Shown: positions 1-7,716, counted from the first letter of the stretch. The stretch is DNA of 15,720 bases from JAZDJJ01 sp043804035 (GCA_043804035.1 JAZDJJ010000058.1:1-15720); one strand, 5' to 3'. Numbers and translations: made by a program. The notes: generated from the sequence alone by a model not told the origin.

Positions 1-143
1 TCATTGCGTAGAAGGAATGACCGAAGCAATCTATTTTTTTCATGTAGAAATGAAGATTGCTTCCTGCTTCGTGCTCTTCGGCAAGCTCAGAGCAACGCCT
101 CGCAGTCGCAATGACGAAACTAATTTTTGGGACTGCCCTTCAG
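1..143. repeat. REP-like interspersed repeat, copy 1
   Basis: The stretch begins with TCATTGCG and reaches CGCAATGA near 108-115. Inside is an inverted pair GAAGCAATCT (23-32) / AGATTGCTTC (54-63). Its right part from about 79 to 143 matches the reverse complement of 14931-15000. Shared blocks are TTCGGCAAGCTCA and GTCGCAATGACGAAACTAA followed by TTTTGG-ACTGC-CTT with scattered mismatches. A third, more diverged copy of this end lies near 3830-3870. It is therefore a dispersed non-coding element. A reading frame on the minus strand here has no protein-like features. Confidence 0.75.
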
Positions 144-150
144 AACAACC

Positions 151-178
151 TTGTGAAATTTGACAAATAATATATTTG
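151..178 (+). promoter_or_regulatory. Predicted Bacteroidota-type promoter for the methyltransferase-nuclease pair
   Basis: TATATTTG at 171-178 matches the Bacteroidota -7 consensus TAnnTTTG exactly. TTG at 151-153 lies 17 nt upstream, a normal spacing for the -33 box. It would start transcription about 70 nt before the methyltransferase start. Prediction only, based on the consensus. Confidence 0.5.
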
Positions 179-253
179 TAGGCAAATAATACGTACATCT
201 TTTCGGATAGATCAGGAGGTCTGAATTTAAACAATAAGTAAAAACATTATACA

Positions 254-1264
254 GTGATTATTAATCAATCGGAAATTACAGACGCATTATCTCCCCTCAT
301 GACGAAGGAAAATTTAAATCAAATTAAATTAAGTGTTTTAAAAATTAAAAATAATCTTACGAAAGCCGACTCGGAATTTATTCTCAACGAGATTGACCAG
401 ATACTTGAAACAAAAACAATTGAACGTACAAAATATTATATTCAGCGATTAGTAAAATCTCTTTCTGAAATTAAAACGAGCAAGATTAATGATATTAATT
501 TACATAGATGGAAAGAATATGACGACATCATCACGGATAGTTTGTGGGTTTTAGACAGACGAGATAATTCTGGTGCTCACAATGCAGGTTACTGGGGTAA
601 TTTTATTCCACAAATTCCAAATCAGTTTTTAAAAAGATACACCAAACAAGGAGAGTGGGTGCTTGACACTTTTCTTGGGAGTGGAACAACTTTGATAGAA
701 AGTAAACGTCTTGGCAGAAATGGAATTGGGATTGAATTAAATCCATCAGTAGTAAAATCAGCAAAGAAAAATATTGCGAAAGAAAAAAATTCTAACAATG
801 TTAGAACGGAAATTATTACAGCGGACAGCACAGAATTATTTTATGAAGAAGCGTTGAAAAAAATTGGTGTTAAGTCCATTCAATTTATGATTATGCACCC
901 GCCTTACTGGGACATTATTAAATTCAGCGACAATCCTTTTGATTTATCAAATGAAAAAAGTTTAGAAAAATTTTTATTCAAAATGGGACGACTTGTTGAA
1001 AAGTCCTATAATATTTTAGACAAAGGCAGATATTGTGCTTTGGTAATTGGCGACAAATATTCTGACGGAGAATGGATACCACTTGCATTTTACACAATGC
1101 AAGAATTTTTGAAAAGAGGATACAAATTAAAATCTACTATTGTGAAAAATTTTGATGAAACAAAAGGCAAGATGAATCAAAAAGAATTATGGAGGTACCG
1201 TGCTCTTGCTGGAGGATTTTACATTTTCAAACACGAATATATTTTTGTTTTTAAAAAGCAATGA
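254..1264 (+). CDS. Site-specific DNA methyltransferase (N4-cytosine or N6-adenine)
   Basis: This is an S-adenosylmethionine-dependent DNA amino-methyltransferase of 336 residues, probably the protective partner of the downstream nuclease. The AdoMet-binding motif I is clear at about residues 138-146 (DTFLGSGTT), followed by a Rossmann-like IGIELNP at 158-164. The catalytic motif IV is HPPYW at 215-219, with histidine in place of the usual D, N or S. Motif I precedes motif IV, so it does not have the beta-class order. The block around residues 108-122 (AHNAGYWGNFIPQIP) resembles N-6/N-4 methylases related to COG0863. The frame opens with GTG at 254; an in-frame ATG at 299 is an alternative start. 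The stop overlaps the next gene by ATGA, implying translational coupling. Target sequence and modified base cannot be read from the sequence. Confidence 0.85.
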   Translation: MIINQSEITDALSPLMTKENLNQIKLSVLKIKNNLTKADSEFILNEIDQILETKTIERTKYYIQRLVKSLSEIKTSKINDINLHRWKEYDDIITDSLWVLDRRDNSGAHNAGYWGNFIPQIPNQFLKRYTKQGEWVLDTFLGSGTTLIESKRLGRNGIGIELNPSVVKSAKKNIAKEKNSNNVRTEIITADSTELFYEEALKKIGVKSIQFMIMHPPYWDIIKFSDNPFDLSNEKSLEKFLFKMGRLVEKSYNILDKGRYCALVIGDKYSDGEWIPLAFYTMQEFLKRGYKLKSTIVKNFDETKGKMNQKELWRYRALAGGFYIFKHEYIFVFKKQ

Positions 1265-1899
1265 ATATGAATTTAGAAAGATTAGAAAATGAATTAAAAA
1301 AAAGATTGCAATATCCTTATTCGTGGGGCAGGAAACAAAATAATTATTATGATGGGTTAACAAATTTTATCTATGAAATAGAATCTTTTGATGAATTATC
1401 AGAAGTGATAAAAAGAAATTTTTCTGATAAAAGTGATTATGATAATTTTTTAAATTATGCATTAAACCGTTGGTTTAATTTCTGGTCAGCAAAAGGTGTA
1501 GAGGAAATATTTTGTTCTTCGTCAAATGTTAAAGCCGAAAAAAACAAAAGAGATAAAATAGTAGATTTTTATATTGATGATATTAGTTTTGATCACAAAA
1601 CATCAATTTTTCCAAAAGGATATAATGTAACATTTGAAGATGCCTTATCAAATCCCGGTGATTTATGCAAATGGCTTTATGAAAATCAAAGCCAGGAACA
1701 AAGAAAACATTTAAAAAACAGATTGTTTATTGTTCTTTATGCAAAAGATGGGGAACACTGGAAATTAAAAGCAGAAATATCTTTACTAAAAAGTAAAGTT
1801 GAAGATTATGTTAAAAATTTTAATCAAAATAATTTAATCAAAATCACATTAGAGGAGGAAAGTATTACACTAAGCGATATAATTTGGATGATAAAATAG
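1261..1899 (+). CDS. Probable type II restriction endonuclease partner of the upstream methyltransferase
   Basis: A 212-residue protein that I do not recognise as a named family. Its position, overlapping the methyltransferase by 4 nt, suggests the cleaving half of a restriction-modification pair. Residues about 100-113 read IVDFYIDDISFDHK. D102, followed by D111-x-K113 nine residues later, fits a PD-(D/E)xK nuclease active site. E81 or E82 in the preceding segment could be a further metal ligand. A hydrophobic strand RLFIVLYA at 154-161 would fit the core sheet. The N-terminal 80 residues are charged and helical. The gene is intact and similar in base composition to its partner. Function is inferred from context and this single motif. 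An accessory protein of unknown role remains possible. Confidence 0.6.
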   Translation: MNMNLERLENELKKRLQYPYSWGRKQNNYYDGLTNFIYEIESFDELSEVIKRNFSDKSDYDNFLNYALNRWFNFWSAKGVEEIFCSSSNVKAEKNKRDKIVDFYIDDISFDHKTSIFPKGYNVTFEDALSNPGDLCKWLYENQSQEQRKHLKNRLFIVLYAKDGEHWKLKAEISLLKSKVEDYVKNFNQNNLIKITLEEESITLSDIIWMIK

Positions 1900-1945
1900 C
1901 GGCAACAATACATATTTTCCATAGATAAAACGTATTTTATTTTAC

Positions 1946-1953
1946 TACTTTTG
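1946..1953 (+). promoter_or_regulatory. Predicted -7 promoter box upstream of ribF
   Basis: TACTTTTG matches TAnnTTTG exactly and lies about 37 nt before the first ATG of the ribF remnant. I see no good TTG at the -33 distance. It is the same octamer as the box upstream of rfbA. Confidence 0.4.
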
Positions 1954-1989
1954 TCGGACAACAGCGAAGTATAATATATAATCATAGAG

Positions 1990-2939
1990 ATGATGAAAGT
2001 TTATGAAGACATAGAAAAATTTCACGCATACTCCAATGAAATCGGAGGAATAAAAAATATAGTAATAACTATTGGCACTTTTGATGGCGTTCATATCGGA
2101 CATCAAAAATAATTAATCGGCTGAAAGAATCGGCTGAATCAATAAATGGTGAAACAGCGATTCTTACTTTTTATCCTCACCCACGCATGATTCTTTTTCC
2201 TGACGACCATGATATAAAAATGTTAAATACTCAGTAAGAAAAAATTGAATTACTCAAAAAATTTGGTATTGAACACCTCATTATTCATCCGTTCACAAAA
2301 AAATTTTCACGACTCACTTATATAGAGTTTGTACGAAATATATTAATCAATAATCTCAAAGTTAAAAAGTTAGTGATAGGGTACAATCATCATTTCGGCA
2401 GGAACCGTGAGGGGACATTTCAAAAACTCAAAGAACTGACTCGTGTTTACAATTTTGAATTGGAAAAAATTCCTGCACAGGATATAGATAAAGTAGAAAT
2501 TAGTTCTACGAAAATCCGAAAGGCATTAGCATCGGGAGATATAAAAACTGTCAACAAATTTTTAGGATATGAATATTCGGTTAAAGGAAAAGTGGTAGAA
2601 GGAAAAGGAATCGGAAAAAAATCATGCTATGCTACTGCAAACATAATGGTAGATGATAAATATAAACTGATACCTGCTGACGGGGTTTATGCAGTTACAG
2701 CCGAACATAATGACAACATATTTAAGGGCATGTTAAATATCGGATTCAATCCTACTGTTGGCGGAGAAAAGAGAACTATAGAAGCGCATCTTTTCGGTTT
2801 TGAAAAAAATATTTACGGGGATTCTTTGCGTATTTTTTTTAAACAAAAAATTCGTGATGAAAAAAAATTTGATACTCTTGAAGAGTTGAAAAAACAAATT
2901 GATTCCGATAAAGAAAAATCATTAGAAATAATAAAATGA
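1990..2939 (+). pseudogene. ribF: Disrupted bifunctional riboflavin kinase / FAD synthetase
   Basis: RibF phosphorylates riboflavin to FMN and adenylates FMN to FAD. Reading from ATG at 1990 or 1993 gives the N-terminal nucleotidyltransferase signature TFDGVHIGH, then a TAA at 2110. Adding one A to the A5 run at 2105-2109 restores the frame (HQKIINRLKESAE). A second lesion, TAA at 2235-2237, interrupts it after MLNTQ. Beyond that the frame is open to 2939 and carries ISSTKIR (about 2499-2519), the kinase domain, the conserved IEAHLFGF segment and a normal C-terminus. The kinase PTAN signature reads CYATAN instead of GFPTAN, losing the conserved glycine and proline. A downstream ATG-like start could still yield a 188-residue C-terminal piece. 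The gene end overlaps the LRR gene by ATGA. Two lesions plus a decayed motif favour a real pseudogene, though assembly error is possible. Confidence 0.85.
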
Positions 2940-3580
2940 AAATTGTAAATAGTAAATTAATTTTTTTCTTTTTTCTCTCTTCTCTTTGGGGAGCAACAGG
3001 TTTTTCACATTTGAAAACAGGGTGCTTATTTGCTCAAATGCTTGATTCTGCTTCGCTTGCAAACTCACTTGTTTTTACTTCACTGGAAGAAGCACTACAA
3101 AATCCCGAAAAAGTTTACCGTCTGAATCTAAGAAAGAAGAAACTTAAAATTTTCCCTGTTGATATTCTTAAATTCATCAATCTGCAAGAACTTAATCTTA
3201 GCAAGAATCGGTTAAAAGAATTACCAAAAGAACTTGGCGAATTTTCTAACTTACAAATATTAAATGTTTCATGTAATAAACTATCCAATCTTCCTAACTC
3301 TATCGGGAAACTAAAAAATCTAAAAAAAATTATTGCTTTTAAAAATAATCTTACCTCTCTGCCCATTCAGATAGGAGAACTTGAAAAATTAGAAGTACTT
3401 GACATCTGGAGTAATGATATAGAATTTTTTCCTGATGAATTAGCGAAATTAAAAAACCTAAAATTTTTCGATTTAAGAGTCATTCTGCTGAATGACGAAG
3501 AGCAAGAGCGTATTCGCGAAATGCTTCCGAATACTAAAATTTATTTTTCGCCAAGTTGCAAATGCGCTACCGGAGGATAA
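2936..3580 (+). CDS. Exported leucine-rich-repeat protein
   Basis: A 214-residue protein with an N-terminal signal-like segment (positive residues, then IFFFFLSSLWG at about 9-19), so it is probably secreted to the periplasm or envelope. Residues about 60-180 hold five or six leucine-rich repeats with a 23-residue period of the L..L.LS.N.L..LP.E...L.N type. LQELNLSKNRLKELPKEL at 83-100 is the clearest. The C-terminus leaves the repeat pattern and ends in CKCATGG. LRR proteins generally act in protein-protein contact; no ligand can be named. Its ATG overlaps the end of ribF by 4 nt, so it was probably expressed from the ribF promoter. With ribF broken upstream, its translation may depend on the intact C-terminal ribF frame. 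Confidence 0.8.
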   Translation: MKIVNSKLIFFFFLSSLWGATGFSHLKTGCLFAQMLDSASLANSLVFTSLEEALQNPEKVYRLNLRKKKLKIFPVDILKFINLQELNLSKNRLKELPKELGEFSNLQILNVSCNKLSNLPNSIGKLKNLKKIIAFKNNLTSLPIQIGELEKLEVLDIWSNDIEFFPDELAKLKNLKFFDLRVILLNDEEQERIREMLPNTKIYFSPSCKCATGG

Positions 3581-3612
3581 TTTATTGAAGATCTTTTTTT
3601 AATCTTATCAAT

Positions 3613-3813
3613 ATGAAAGTTTTTGTAAACGATAGCGAACAAAATTTCAACGACAAAATTTCTATTGTTCATTTGCTTTCAAAAGTTGCAAGTGATGCAA
3701 AAGGCATTGCTGTTGCGGTGAATAATTCTGTTATTCCAAAATCACAATGGTCTTTTTTTCAACTGAAAGAAAATGATAAAGTCATCATTATAAAAGCCAC
3801 GCAAGGAGGATAA
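3613..3813 (+). CDS. thiS: Sulfur carrier protein ThiS
   Basis: A 66-residue ubiquitin-fold protein that carries sulfur as a C-terminal thiocarboxylate for building the thiamine thiazole ring. Length, the opening MKVFVND, a KENDKVIIIKATQGG tail and the mandatory terminal Gly-Gly all fit ThiS. Partners in the pathway are ThiF for activation and ThiG/ThiH for thiazole synthesis. None of these is in the window: the gene is followed by repeats and then convergent hsdR. It lies 32 nt after the LRR gene and may share its transcript. I see no TPP riboswitch upstream. It looks like the surviving first gene of a thi cluster, or a genuinely solitary copy. Confidence 0.85.
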   Translation: MKVFVNDSEQNFNDKISIVHLLSKVASDAKGIAVAVNNSVIPKSQWSFFQLKENDKVIIIKATQGG

Positions 3814-3829
3814 AAGGAATATAATATGT

Positions 3830-3976
3830 AAAGAGCAATTTCAAAAATTGGACTCATCATTGCGACTGTAAAACAAGGTTTAGATAAGTCATTCCAAATT
3901 GGCCTGCTCCGAACAAGTTTCGGCGGTTTCGGAATCTCTTTTCATTGATTTTAGATGCTGAAATAAATTCAGCATG
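3830..3976. repeat. Repeat-filled gap between convergent thiS and hsdR
   Basis: No gene is visible in 3814-4035. Around 3830-3870, read on the minus strand, AGTCGCAATGA followed by a CAATTTTTG block aligns with the conserved end of repeat copy 1 (105-143) at roughly three bases in four. Two hairpins follow. One has CCGAA/TTCGG arms at 3909-3923. The other has eight-base arms ATGCTGAA (3955-3962) / TTCAGCAT (3968-3975). Neither has an adjacent T run, so they are not typical intrinsic terminators. They could still stop or stabilise the two convergent transcripts. Confidence 0.6.
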
Positions 3977-4035
3977 ACATACACAACTTAACAATGTTCA
4001 AAGCAACGCCGTTACCCTTCATTTGCAATCATGAG

Positions 4036-7023
4036 TTAATAATATTCTTTTATGTATTCGTATGCTTTGTTAAAAAGTTCTTCATCCCTAATCGGATATT
4101 TTATCCAAAGAATTTTTCGTAATTCTTTTTTAACTCCTTTTTCTCCTATGGTTGAATTTTGCCAACCGTCAAAACGAACAATGCGAACTATTTCATCAAT
4201 ATCATTTACAATTCTCTCAACTATCGCAGGTGTCTTGTCAGTTTTTATTTCAAGAAATAATTCTGTTAGTGCTGCTTTTGCATTTTTTTGTTCATTTTTT
4301 GTTTCAGTTTCTTTTTCTGCTTGCAAAGTTTCCTTTGCTATCTGACAAAGTTCCTTAATGAATTCAATGGAATTTATCAATCCCTTTTCAGCTTTGTCTC
4401 TCAATGTTTCCAATCGTTCACTCAATTCTTTGAACTTTAAAATTCCTTTGTGCTGCGTTAAACGGCTTGCTAAAATTTTCAAAAGTTTTTGTGCTTGCTT
4501 CGGGTCTTTCTTGTTCATCAAATCATCAATCATTTCTGCATTCAGAATCATTTCTTCCATGTCAGTTGTGATTCCTGAAACAACAATGTGATCGTGAATG
4601 AGTTTTGTTGTTTGTGCTCCCAAAGCATGCCACAATAATCTTCCATTGTCGCTTGATGTTGGTTTCACAGAAGTATAAATCTGCGAAAGCCATTTGTAGT
4701 CCTTCTGAAACTGATTCAACACTTCATCGGGTGAAAGCGCTTCCCAAAGTTTTGACAAGATGGTGTAATCTTTTGCGAAAGCATCTCTCTTTTTATTTGT
4801 GTTGATACAATCTTGTGCCACTTGCAATCCTTCAAAGCCAGCAATACTTCTGTTAATATTGAAGAAGTGAGCCAAACATTTTTGAATTACTCCCGGTAAC
4901 TTATCTCTCAACACTTGCAAGTTTGTAATGACTGTTTTGATTGTTTCCTCGTCAAATACTAATGCTTTTGCAGTATCGTCAAACACTCCAAAGTAATCAA
5001 CTATTCTTCCGAAAGTTTTATTCGGGAACAAACGATTGGTTCTGCAAATCGCCTGTAACAGTGTGTGATCTTTGAGCGACTTGTCCAAATACATTGTCTG
5101 CAAAATCGCTGAATCAAAACCTGTGAGAAGTTTTGCAGTAACGATTAAAAATTTCAGAGGCGAATTTGTGTCGTTAAATTTCTCTACAACTTTTTCTTGC
5201 TTATCTTTATCCATTCCCCAACATTGTTTGAATTCATAATCATCACTTGCTGATGTGCTGATTACAACTTCACTTGCTTCTGACGGAAACCATTTATCTA
5301 ATTGCTCTTTGTATTGAATGCAAGCGAAACGGTCAGGCGTTACAATCATTGCTTTCAATCCTTCGGGCTGAACATGCTTTGTAAAATGTTCTGCAATGTC
5401 TTTCACAATTGCATTTACTCTTTCAGGCGATTTCAAAAACACATTCATGCTCGTTGCCTTTTGGCTCAACGTGTTTCTGTCTTCTTCACTCAAATCATTT
5501 GTGAGTTCTTTGAAAGCAATGTCCAAATCTTCTTTACGTATGTGATAGTTCGGTAGTCGTGGTTCAAAATGCAAAGGCAATGTTGCATTGTCTCTGATAC
5601 TTTCCTGAAAAGTGTAACGGCTCATGTATCCTGCCGTGTCCTGCTTCGCACCAAAAGCCCAAAAAGTATTTTTATCCGCTTTGTTGATTGGAGTTCCGGT
5701 CAAACCGAAAAGAAAAGCATTTGGCAGTGATGCTCTCATATTTCTTCCCAAATCTCCCTCTTGCGTTCGGTGTGCTTCATCCACCATCACAATAATATTG
5801 TCCCGTTTGTTCATATCGGGATAAGTATCTTTGAATTTGTGAATCATGGTGATGATTATTTTTCTTGAATCTTTTTCCAGCAAATCGTGAAGTTCTTTGA
5901 TGTTGTCCGTTGTTATCATGTTCGGAACTTCTGCTGTGTTGAATGTGGCTGTGATTTGTGTGTCCAAATCAATTCTATCAACGACAATAATCACTGTCGG
6001 ATTTCCCAACTCCCGCTGCTTGCGAAGTTTCTGTGCAGCAAATAACATGAGTAAAGATTTTCCTGAACCCTGAAAATGCCAAATCAATCCTTTCTTAATT
6101 TTTCCCATTGTAACACGTTGCACGATTCCGTTGGCACCTTCATATTGCTGATAACGGCAAACGATTTTTATTTTCTTCTTTTGATTGCTCGTTGCGTAGA
6201 CAGTGTAATACTGCAAGATGTCAAGGAGGGTAGAAGGTTTTAAAAGATGCGTTAATTGTTTTTCTACATGTTGTAATCCATATAAGGACACAAAATTTTG
6301 TGTCCCTATATTAATATCATCTTCCAATCTCCACGGTGTCCAAAATTCCAAAGGTGTCCGCACTGCTCCAATGAAAAGTTCTTTGCCTTCTGTTGCAAAT
6401 GAAAAGATATTCGGAACGAATAATTGAGGAACTGATTTTTCATACACTTCACGAATGTCGTGTGCGCCATCAAACCAATTCACTGCTGGTCTCACCGGAG
6501 TTTTTGCTTCACCAACTACAAGTGGAATTCCATTTACAAAAAATACAATGTCAGGAATTTTTGTTTCTCTTGCACGAATGGAAAACTGATTGGTAAGAAT
6601 ATAAGTATTGTTCTTTAAATTTTCAAAATCAATGATGTGAATAGGAATGTGTTGTTCATCTTCGCCGAAAGGTAAAGAGATTTCACCTCTTAACCATTTT
6701 GCAAATTCTTCGTTGGCACGAACCAAACCAACATTGTTTTCCGTGATAAGAATTGTACGAAGTTTATGAATCACTTCTTCGGCTCTTTCAGGTTGTGCTG
6801 CAATTTCAGGATTCAATCTACAAAGTGCTTCCGTTAATTCTTTCTCTAACAAAATATTTTCAATACCTCGTTGCAACAATTCGCTCTGAATATATTTCCA
6901 TTTCACCGTGTCATACTCTACGGGTTCTTCTGCTACCATACCTGACTGCACATTGTTCAGGTTTACACCCGTGAGGCGGTGAATGATAAAATGCTCTACG
7001 GTATTTAATTCGTTAAAAGACAT
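4036..7023 (-). CDS. hsdR: Type I restriction enzyme, R subunit (HsdR)
   Basis: The motor and nuclease subunit of a type I system. It joins HsdM2-HsdS, translocates DNA using ATP, and cuts away from the recognition site. The 995 residues carry every expected module. The HSDR_N nuclease has D158, then E172-A-K174 (PD-ExK). The SWI2/SNF2-like motor has a P-loop GSGKS at 319-323, DEAH at 415-418 and TGTP at 442-445. LLTGFDS and QAICRTNRLFP form the second RecA lobe, and the C-terminus is helical. Residues 238-248 (NIGTQNFVSLY) are encoded by a palindromic element sitting in the linker between nuclease and motor. The ATG begins 3 nt after the stop of the RAYT gene, so translation is probably coupled to it. 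Operon order is hsdM-hsdS-RAYT-hsdR. The gene appears intact and functional. Confidence 0.95.
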   Translation of the reverse strand: MSFNELNTVEHFIIHRLTGVNLNNVQSGMVAEEPVEYDTVKWKYIQSELLQRGIENILLEKELTEALCRLNPEIAAQPERAEEVIHKLRTILITENNVGLVRANEEFAKWLRGEISLPFGEDEQHIPIHIIDFENLKNNTYILTNQFSIRARETKIPDIVFFVNGIPLVVGEAKTPVRPAVNWFDGAHDIREVYEKSVPQLFVPNIFSFATEGKELFIGAVRTPLEFWTPWRLEDDINIGTQNFVSLYGLQHVEKQLTHLLKPSTLLDILQYYTVYATSNQKKKIKIVCRYQQYEGANGIVQRVTMGKIKKGLIWHFQGSGKSLLMLFAAQKLRKQRELGNPTVIIVVDRIDLDTQITATFNTAEVPNMITTDNIKELHDLLEKDSRKIIITMIHKFKDTYPDMNKRDNIIVMVDEAHRTQEGDLGRNMRASLPNAFLFGLTGTPINKADKNTFWAFGAKQDTAGYMSRYTFQESIRDNATLPLHFEPRLPNYHIRKEDLDIAFKELTNDLSEEDRNTLSQKATSMNVFLKSPERVNAIVKDIAEHFTKHVQPEGLKAMIVTPDRFACIQYKEQLDKWFPSEASEVVISTSASDDYEFKQCWGMDKDKQEKVVEKFNDTNSPLKFLIVTAKLLTGFDSAILQTMYLDKSLKDHTLLQAICRTNRLFPNKTFGRIVDYFGVFDDTAKALVFDEETIKTVITNLQVLRDKLPGVIQKCLAHFFNINRSIAGFEGLQVAQDCINTNKKRDAFAKDYTILSKLWEALSPDEVLNQFQKDYKWLSQIYTSVKPTSSDNGRLLWHALGAQTTKLIHDHIVVSGITTDMEEMILNAEMIDDLMNKKDPKQAQKLLKILASRLTQHKGILKFKELSERLETLRDKAEKGLINSIEFIKELCQIAKETLQAEKETETKNEQKNAKAALTELFLEIKTDKTPAIVERIVNDIDEIVRIVRFDGWQNSTIGEKGVKKELRKILWIKYPIRDEELFNKAYEYIKEYY
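6286..6305. repeat. Palindromic element inside hsdR
   Basis: GGACACAAAATTTTGTGTCC is a perfect 20-bp palindrome. On the coding (minus) strand it is preceded by AATATAG and reads N-I-G-T-Q-N-F-V-S in frame. It shares the AAAATTTT core, the GG start and the upstream AAT(G/A)TAGG leader with two palindromes in the adjacent RAYT gene. Confidence 0.8.
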
Positions 7024-7026
7024 TAT

Positions 7027-7638
7027 TCATTTAAAAAATTTATCTCCTTTCCAATTTGCAGGATTGTTTATGATATATTTCGAAATGGTTTGATAGGATT
7101 GTTCGTTGCGAATAATGCGTTCGTAATAATTGCGTTGCCATATTTTCCATTGGGGATGTAAGAGCAAATGATTATATGTACATACGGGATTATTACGAAA
7201 CCATTTTGTTACGCCAATTTTAAAACCCTTGACAATTGAACCAATGGAACGGGGAATTATTTTTTGAAATTCATTGTGTGGTGATTCGTTGCGTTGTTGT
7301 TGTAGGGATTGAAAATTTTCAATCCCTACATTAGGGACATCCGTTAATTCAATTATTCCATGAACATGATTGGGCATTACGATGTGTTCATGCAAAACGG
7401 TATTCGGAAAATGTTTTGGAATATCCAACCAACATTTATCTACAATTTTTCCTGCCTCATTCAATAACATTTCGGGTTGAAAATTTTCAACCCCTACATT
7501 AATTTTGCCAAACAAACATTCTCTATCCTGACAACAAACGGTAATAAAATACAAACCCACCTGAGAATAATCATATCCCTTCAAACGAATGGAACGCCTA
7601 TGATGAATTTCAGGATTGTATTTTGTTTTGTCGTTCAT
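7027..7638 (-). CDS. REP-associated tyrosine transposase (RAYT, IS200/IS605-like Y1 family)
   Basis: A 203-residue single-domain HUH endonuclease. RAYTs are domesticated-looking relatives of IS200 TnpA that bind and cleave REP hairpins in single-stranded DNA. The family hallmarks are present: RRSIRLKGYDYSQVGLYFIT (14-33), the HUH pair H91-V-H93 within MPNHVHGIIE, SIGSIVKGFK (131-140), and WQRNYYERIIR (168-178). The last supplies the likely nucleophile, Y171 or Y172. It seems full length. Two palindromes encode residues 47-56 (NVGVENFQPE) and 103-113 (NVGIENFQSLQ). Both fall in variable loops, so they lengthen rather than break the protein. The gene lies in the type I operon, 78 nt after hsdS and 3 nt before hsdR, in the same direction. 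Those spacings suggest co-transcription rather than a free insertion sequence. No flanking element ends or target duplication are obvious. Confidence 0.9.
   Translation of the reverse strand: MNDKTKYNPEIHHRRSIRLKGYDYSQVGLYFITVCCQDRECLFGKINVGVENFQPEMLLNEAGKIVDKCWLDIPKHFPNTVLHEHIVMPNHVHGIIELTDVPNVGIENFQSLQQQRNESPHNEFQKIIPRSIGSIVKGFKIGVTKWFRNNPVCTYNHLLLHPQWKIWQRNYYERIIRNEQSYQTISKYIINNPANWKGDKFFK
7301..7330. repeat. Perfect 30-bp palindrome inside the RAYT gene
   Basis: Fifteen-base arms, TGTAGGGATTGAAAA and its exact complement, meet with no loop. On the coding strand it encodes residues 103-113, N-V-G-I-E-N-F-Q-S-L-Q. It contains a GTAG tetranucleotide at its foot, reminiscent of the GTAG that RAYTs recognise beside REP hairpins in enterobacteria. 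Confidence 0.85.
7474..7493. repeat. Second palindrome inside the RAYT gene
   Basis: GGGTTGAAAATTTTCAACCC is a perfect 20-bp palindrome. On the coding strand it is preceded by AATGTAG and encodes about residues 47-55 (N-V-G-V-E-N-F-Q-P). Compared with 7301-7330 the arm base after GG differs on both sides, keeping the pairing. Confidence 0.85.
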
Positions 7639-7716
7639 TTTATTGGTTCATTAGGCTGGAGTGAACTCATCCTGTACAATATTTATTTTTTCGTTCGGAC
7701 GGAAAATCTTCCGCCT

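Noticed and set aside
40..234. 64-residue minus-strand frame at the left edge
   Set aside because: It is encoded by repeat copy 1 and the promoter region, with no protein-like features.
3560..3612. TPP riboswitch ahead of thiS
   Set aside because: The gap is only about 30 nt and lacks the CTGAGA core expected of a thi-box.
3955..3975. Bidirectional intrinsic terminator between thiS and hsdR
   Set aside because: The stem is good, but neither side has a T run and the sequence resembles a dispersed repeat; kept only as a hairpin in the repeat entry.
6286..7493. Palindromes considered as a CRISPR array or terminators
   Set aside because: Spacing is irregular, there are no spacers of equal length, and all three are within coding frames with no T run.
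7027..7716. A complete IS200/IS605 insertion sequence
   Set aside because: Only the transposase gene is present; no typical left and right end hairpins, TnpB or target site could be defined, and the protein has RAYT features.
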